Positions 59,865 through 64,000 of a stretch of DNA of 64,000 nucleotides are shown here, piece by piece. The stretch covers positions 372,001 through 436,000 of the forward strand of contig NZ_FMCR01000003.1 of NCBI RefSeq assembly GCF_900091575.1. Direction: 5' to 3'. The notes under the pieces are model-generated. The model was not told where the DNA came from, did not search any database, and saw nothing but the letters and a program-made list of their open reading frames with translations. The DNA is from Micromonospora saelicesensis. GTDB lineage: Bacteria > Actinomycetota > Actinomycetes > Mycobacteriales > Micromonosporaceae. A program made the translations under genes and the position numbers. Positions within the stretch are counted from its first letter, which is position 1, and each line of letters starts with the position of its first letter.

Positions 59865-60027
59865 GCCAGCGCAAATTTAAGATCAGCGCAGAAGCTCGAA
59901 TCCCCCGGCAACATCCTGATCAGGTCATCTCGTGGGCACGGGATGCGGGAGTGGCATTCGACACCGATCTGTCACGCAGACACGTCCGGCTGGACGGTCT
60001 TGGATGTTGCGCTCAGGCTTCTGGTGT

Positions 60028-60477
60028 TCAGTCCCAGAAGTTGAACAGCAGTTCGCCGACGGTGGTCGGTTTCCAGTAGTTGACCTGGTCGTGTTCGTGC
60101 GGGCTGAGAGCGCTCAGGTCGACCTGTGACAGGGGGGTCTGTAGCTGCTCGGCGGTGAGGGGCTGGGCGTCGGTCAGGTTGGTGAGAGCGGCGGCGAGGT
60201 CGGTGTGGTTGACGAACGTGGTGGTGACATCGTCGTTGGTGTGGGGGCGGGCGAAGGCGATGATCGGCAGCGTGGTGTGTCGCAGCACCGCGATGTGGTG
60301 CTGGGCGTCGGTGATATCGACTGTGTGAAAGTTGGGCGTGACGTCGGCCGGAGTGACGCCGGTGACGGCGGCGTCGATGGCGCGGGCGGCGTGGTGACAG
60401 ACGGCGGTGAAGGCTTCGAGGTCCGCTTGGACGTCGTGCGGCAGGTTGAAGCCGGTGGCTCCGGGCGGCAACTTCAT
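60028..60477 (-). CDS. Conserved hypothetical
   Basis: A 149-aa protein: MKLPPGATGFNLPHDVQADL, AFTAVCHHAARAIDAAV, HHIAVLRHTTLPIIAFARP, and the end YWKPTTVGELLFNFWD. Rich in Thr and His, few Arg/Lys. No membrane segment. GGAG precedes ATG 60477. I recognise no function. Confidence 0.65.
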   Translation of the reverse strand: MKLPPGATGFNLPHDVQADLEAFTAVCHHAARAIDAAVTGVTPADVTPNFHTVDITDAQHHIAVLRHTTLPIIAFARPHTNDDVTTTFVNHTDLAAALTNLTDAQPLTAEQLQTPLSQVDLSALSPHEHDQVNYWKPTTVGELLFNFWD

Positions 60478-60542
60478 GGTCGGCTCCGTTGTCGTCGCGG
60501 TCCGTGGGCTATCCGACGCGTCTTAGGCCGCGCTGGTTCGGG

Positions 60543-60815
60543 CTAGGGCATGCCGCCGGATCCACTCGTCACGCCAGCATTGAGAGCCTGACCCTCGTCA
60601 CCACCACCGCCCTTACCGCGAAGACTGCCACGGCGACGCCGACGGCTCTCGCGGGCACTATGGCGGATCGCCATGCGCGCAGTAGCCAGTTCCATCTTTC
60701 TCTTGTCCGCTGTGGACGGCGCTCTGTGCCAACGCCGTGTTACCAAGACGACGACGACCATCACGAGGACGACCAGTAGAGGCAAAGCGAGCCACGCGAG
60801 GCGAATCCCGGCCAT
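60543..60815 (-). CDS. Small single-span membrane protein
   Basis: A 90-aa protein with one N-terminal helix (~6-26: LAWLALPLLVVLVMVVVVLV) and a strongly basic, Gly-rich tail. ATG 60815 lies 6 nt after TACCCT on its strand, a leaderless-type start. Confidence 0.55.
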   Translation of the reverse strand: MAGIRLAWLALPLLVVLVMVVVVLVTRRWHRAPSTADKRKMELATARMAIRHSARESRRRRRGSLRGKGGGGDEGQALNAGVTSGSGGMP

Positions 60816-60845
60816 AGTTGGAGGGTAGAGGCATCAGTCCGGGGG

Positions 60846-61283
60846 TCAAGGTGTCTCGTCGACGGTCGGCAAAGCCTCGGCCAGATCGCCGACGAGCTTC
60901 TTGGGCCGCCGATGCCACCACCAGCCCATTCCAGGAGTGATCTGGTGGTAGCGGCCTACTGCGCGGCCGCCATCCTCAATCGTGGCGGCTCCGAAACGCT
61001 CGTCCAGCGGTTGCAGCATCTCGTGCCAGCATGACCGGACGGGGTGAGTGACCTGGGGCCATACCTTGGCTAACCAGTCTCTGCAGTAGAGATCATTTGT
61101 GTACTCATCAACGAGGTCGGAGTAGCCCCGCTCAACCTGGGCGACGAGCCACGCCCATTTGCCGATCATTTCCTCGATCGTGAACTCCTTGCGCCACCCT
61201 TGCTGATGGAGCGCCGCACTGGCGGTCCGGACGGACTCCAAGTCCTCGGTGCTCAAGTGGCTGTCATCAGGGCTCAAGTCCAC
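60846..61283 (-). CDS. Conserved hypothetical, cytoplasmic
   Basis: A 145-aa acidic protein: LSTEDLESVRTASAALHQQG, FTIEEMIGKWAWLVAQVERGYSD, DLYCRDWLAKVWPQV. GTG 61283 lies 6 nt after TAGCAT on its strand, suggesting a leaderless transcript even though the start overlaps the upstream gene by 10 bp. No known function. Confidence 0.6.
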   Translation of the reverse strand: MDLSPDDSHLSTEDLESVRTASAALHQQGWRKEFTIEEMIGKWAWLVAQVERGYSDLVDEYTNDLYCRDWLAKVWPQVTHPVRSCWHEMLQPLDERFGAATIEDGGRAVGRYHQITPGMGWWWHRRPKKLVGDLAEALPTVDETP

Positions 61284-61459
61284 ATCGGGATGCTAGACAG
61301 GCCGTGGGTCCACCGGCGGCAGCCGGGGGCGCACATCGGGCACAAGGTGCCGTGAAGCGGCAACCAGTCATCAACGACGTGGGCCCAGGAGCAACCGTGA
61401 CATGCGTGCCGACCAAGCTGCCGCAGGTCATCGGAGATGCCATTCATGTTCCGCTTCAC
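61274..61459 (-). CDS. Small protein with two CxxC knuckles
   Basis: A 61-aa protein with HACHGCSWAHVVDDW and GTLCPMCAPGC, an arrangement able to bind one zinc. ATG 61459. It overlaps the next gene by 10 bp. Possibly a small zinc-ribbon regulator or structural peptide; the evidence is the Cys pattern only. Confidence 0.45.
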   Translation of the reverse strand: MKRNMNGISDDLRQLGRHACHGCSWAHVVDDWLPLHGTLCPMCAPGCRRWTHGLSSIPMWT

Positions 61460-61499
61460 CGTCTGACCGGCTCCGCTGGACCCGTCGGGGACTCGGCGC

Positions 61500-61994
61500 T
61501 CAGTCCTCGACGTCGTACTCGGACTCGTCGACCAGGCCCGTCACGAAGGTCTCGAAGTCGGGGGCGAGGACCGTGATCTGGTAGTTCCACTCCTGGTCGA
61601 CGTGTACGACGGCGGGCTCGCCGGACGAGCGGTAGTCGAGGGCGATCATGTCGTGACCCGCCGACGGACAGTCGGCAATGTAGATGCCGATGTCGGGGTA
61701 GCCCCATTCCGCTACCCAGAACCCGCTGCCGAGTTCGCCACGAAGGCTGAACCGCGCAGCTCGACCAATCGACGCCAACGTGTACACGCCAACGTGGTCT
61801 TCGGCCCAGGAGGTTCGGCTGGGTGCGGGGTGGGCATCATGGGCGAACGAGCCGCCGTTGTGTCGACGGGCCAGGTCGACGTACGCGGTGGGCAGCTGGT
61901 AGCCAAGCTGCGCTTCCACCGCCCGCAGAACCGCGTCGGTTAGCGGGTCCTCCAGCGGACCGGAGCCGTCGAAGACAGTTGCGGGATCGAGCAC
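61500..61994 (-). CDS. SMI1/KNR4 (SUKH)-family protein
   Basis: A 164-aa SUKH protein: LRAVEAQLGYQLPTAYVDLARRHNGG at the start, then EWGYPDIGIYIADCPSAGHDMIALDYR and EPAVVHVDQEWNYQITVLA. The GxPDIxIYIADxPSAGHDMIALDY block is typical. GTG 61994 is 6 nt after TACCGT. Likely an immunity-type protein; no cognate toxin adjacent. Confidence 0.85.
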   Translation of the reverse strand: MLDPATVFDGSGPLEDPLTDAVLRAVEAQLGYQLPTAYVDLARRHNGGSFAHDAHPAPSRTSWAEDHVGVYTLASIGRAARFSLRGELGSGFWVAEWGYPDIGIYIADCPSAGHDMIALDYRSSGEPAVVHVDQEWNYQITVLAPDFETFVTGLVDESEYDVED

Positions 61995-62163
61995 GGGTCG
62001 ACGGTAGTTGGCCGGTGTCGGTTCTGAAGCGCCGGTAGCCCCGCTGCCCTCGACAGCAACGCGGACGCGCAGGACGGAGCGCCCAGAAACCAGCCGTTGG
62101 CTGCGTTGAGCCTAAGCGATGTCTCGTAACTCGATGCAGGCGTTCCCGTGACCGGTTCCCCGG

Positions 62164-62500
62164 TCAGCCTCCCGCAGCGATGTTGTGGAGGTGGGCGATG
62201 CCGGCTGCGGTGGTGGCCAGGGTTCGGGCAGTGGGTATCAGGGTGCCGTCGACGATCGCGACCTGGTCTTTCGGTCGGCGACGCACCGGCGCCAACGCCA
62301 GCAGAGGGCCGATCGTGTCGATGACCCGGTGCGCCGCGGAGTGCGACACCCCGAACAGCGGGCCGAGTTGGCGCATGGTCAGGTTGGTGCGCCAGTACAC
62401 GGCCACCAGCAACACCCGGTCCGGCAGATTCAGGGCCCAGGGCCGACCCGCATCTGTACCAGAAAGCATGGTGGAAGCGGGATCGTGATAGTCGGTCGTA
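62164..62500 (-). mobile_element. IS5-family transposase remnant
   Basis: A frame reads GRPWALNLPDRVLLVAVYWR, TNLTMRQLGPLFGVSHSAAHRV, and DQVAIVDGTLIPTA. This is the N-terminal HTH part of an IS5-type transposase up to the first catalytic Asp (IVDG). The rest of the DDE domain is missing and the frame ends soon after in unrelated sequence. Nothing suggests it is active. Confidence 0.75.
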
Positions 62501-62640
62501 CGACGTGGAACCCACCGTCTTCGCCCGGCGGGGCACCGCAATATCTCATCCCGCCTCTGCGTGGGGGCATCACAACGGGCAACCATCGAGCGCAGGTGGC
62601 GTGGTGGTCGCAGGGCTGAGGAGGTTGTCGCCGTTCGCCG

Positions 62641-63606
62641 TCAATCGCACTCAGAGGCGACCGGCTCGGATTTTTTCAGCTCGGTGGCGCTGGCCAACGT
62701 GTACGCGGACACGCGGCTGCCACCGCTGCCGATGGACCGGAATGGCTCGGCGGGTGACCCGATCTCCTTCGTGAACGTGCGGCCCTCCGCAACGTACTTG
62801 ATGCGCAGGCCCCATTCGTAGTAGGCGGCGTCGCACGCGGACGCGTCGATCCGGACTTCAGCCGGGTCGTCGCGCTCGACGTGGAACGAGGGCCCCAACG
62901 GCTCACGCCGCGTGTTCGGGAGCGGGTCTCCGGGCTCGTCGGTCGGCAAGCCCTGGTCGGTGAACGTTTTCCGATCAAGGTTCAGGTCGAACACACGTGA
63001 GTAGCTGTCACCGCCGCAGCCACCCAGCGAGTCGTACACCCACGCGGGCAGCATGGGCGTGGTCCGGAAGAACAGCGGTTTGATCTCCTCGATCTGAACC
63101 GTGGAGTCGTCGACCACCGTCATGGTGAGGTAGAGATGGCCGGTTCCGAACGAGGCTCCGCCTTTGTTGACCATCGTCGTCCGGAAGTCCTCGGTGGATG
63201 ACGGAGGTACCAAGTCTGGGGTCAGGCCGCCTTTGAGCATGGCGGTCAGCGTGGAGCCGTCGCAGTTACGGATCGTGGGCCAGCCGGGGTTCACTGCCAG
63301 CGGATCGGCGGCCGGCGGAGGTAGCGGCGGAGCCACCTGGCAGTTGTTGCCCGTCCCGCCCTGGATGACGCAGTTGCCGGACTCGGCCTGCACGTTTCCG
63401 CTACCGGCCTGGACGTTTCCGCTACCGGAGCGGATGTCGGTACCGCCGTCCGGCTTGCTCGATGCGGTCTGCAGGACATAGATGATCACAGTGACGATCA
63501 CGCCGATCAAACCGATGATCGCGCCCACGGCCTGCCACCAAGGGCGGCCGAGGAGTTTTGCGGAGTTCGACGTTGAAGGCTGCGTGCTCTGGCCAGGCGA
63601 TTCCAC
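62641..63606 (-). CDS. Membrane-anchored extracytoplasmic protein with SGNVQA repeats
   Basis: A 321-aa protein. A short cytoplasmic tail, one helix (~28-48: AVGAIIGLIGVIVTVIIYVL), then tandem GSGNVQAGSGNVQAESGN repeats (~58-80), a Pro-rich spacer, and a ~220-aa beta-rich domain with paired Cys (GGCGGDSYSR, ASACDAAYY, ASECD end). GTG 63606 follows GAAGAAGGG by 6 nt; ATG 63663 is the alternative. Function unknown. Confidence 0.65.
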   Translation of the reverse strand: MESPGQSTQPSTSNSAKLLGRPWWQAVGAIIGLIGVIVTVIIYVLQTASSKPDGGTDIRSGSGNVQAGSGNVQAESGNCVIQGGTGNNCQVAPPLPPPAADPLAVNPGWPTIRNCDGSTLTAMLKGGLTPDLVPPSSTEDFRTTMVNKGGASFGTGHLYLTMTVVDDSTVQIEEIKPLFFRTTPMLPAWVYDSLGGCGGDSYSRVFDLNLDRKTFTDQGLPTDEPGDPLPNTRREPLGPSFHVERDDPAEVRIDASACDAAYYEWGLRIKYVAEGRTFTKEIGSPAEPFRSIGSGGSRVSAYTLASATELKKSEPVASECD

Positions 63607-64000
63607 AGTAGCCCTTCTTCGCTGAGGTGACCGATTAGCCCACGACAGATACCGGAAAGCCATCAACTTACCGACAGTTTTGACATTGAACGGCGGAGAT
63701 GCGGCACGGAGAGGTGATGCCGCCAGGCCCGGACGGGCAAGCCGTGGTGTCGGGTGGCGCACGAGGCGAACACATCAGGAACCAAGTGGCTCGTGTCAAA
63801 CGTCCGGAGCCGGCGGTGCCGTCATGTCGGCCACAGGAAGGTTGATGCGTCGCCGATCGGGTGCGTCGCCGCATCACCCACTCGACGGTAACAGGTGCTG
63901 TCAGTCGTTGTTGGAGCGTTGTGAGACCTCTGAAGTGTTCGCCGCAGCTCACAGACGTCGGTTTGAGGGTGCGGAACTCCAGGCCTCATAACGGCCTCGG
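63607..64000. other. Right-edge region, no gene recognised
   Basis: About 390 bp with only low-quality frames on both strands. It holds the promoter of the SGNVQA-repeat protein. No terminator, tRNA or IS end was seen before the edge. Confidence 0.4.

Overview
The window is high-GC actinobacterial chromosome. The SpoOM, SsgA-like, DivIVA-like, XRE/DUF397 pair, PGPGW and F420-dependent genes, together with pervasive GTG/TTG starts, point to a sporulating actinomycete, most likely Micromonosporaceae (Micromonospora-like). This is inferred from gene families only; no 16S or other phylogenetic marker is present.

Layout, left half. 0-4 kb: C-terminal end of an unknown gene, an EEP-family hydrolase, a Trp/Arg/Leu-rich repetitive protein, a small membrane protein, an alpha/beta hydrolase coupled to an F420-dependent (LLM) oxidoreductase. 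4-16.5 kb: a hemicellulose/galactoside block consisting of a secreted GH5_8 mannanase with CBM2 (with operator-like palindromes on its promoter), an SMR efflux protein whose stop codon is lost by an apparent frameshift, an ECF42-type sigma factor with its YCII/DGPF partner, then GH36 alpha-galactosidase, two sugar-ABC permeases and a lipoprotein binding protein, divergent from a GH42 beta-galactosidase and a DeoR regulator. Mannanase, alpha-galactosidase and beta-galactosidase together would suit growth on galactomannan-type plant polymers. 17-29 kb: secreted S1 protease, small membrane/lipoproteins, DivIVA-like pair, XRE-DUF397 pair, SpoOM, a protein with two tandem GDPD domains, HelD-type helicase. 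29-36.7 kb: SGNH hydrolase, LolA/MucB-like secreted protein divergent from an OmpR-type two-component system, a TPR-TM-FN3-like protein, and a MarR/VOC divergent pair sharing one operator.

36.8-46.6 kb: a sulfur-scavenging operon. A 25-aa Cys-ending leader peptide precedes an alkanesulfonate-type ABC transporter, FMN monooxygenase, flavin reductase and nitroreductase, all tightly overlapped, and is followed by an Rrf2 regulator. Then AraC, SDR, SsgA-like and PGPGW genes.

46.6-64 kb: an accessory region starting at tRNA-Val(CAC). The 3' 43 bp of the tRNA plus 65 bp downstream are repeated 4,888 bp further on (108 bp, about 104 identical), so 46.7-51.6 kb looks like a tRNA-integrated island. 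It carries an IS3 remnant, a toxin remnant, and a type-VII-secretion-like cluster (YbaB, two helical secretion-target proteins, an EndoU-like nuclease candidate and a small candidate immunity protein). Beyond the second repeat lie a broken tyrosine integrase and a run of one- to three-gene units separated by a degenerate ~60-bp repeat (four copies, spaced 1.7-2.1 kb). These units hold SMI1/SUKH, DinB, peptidase S51 and unknown membrane proteins, and lead up to a membrane-bound NACHT NTPase preceded by an 8-codon coupled leader ORF. Many accessory genes start directly 6-7 nt after a -10-like hexamer, i.e. they look leaderless and independently promoted. No CRISPR array, rRNA or biosynthetic cluster was seen.
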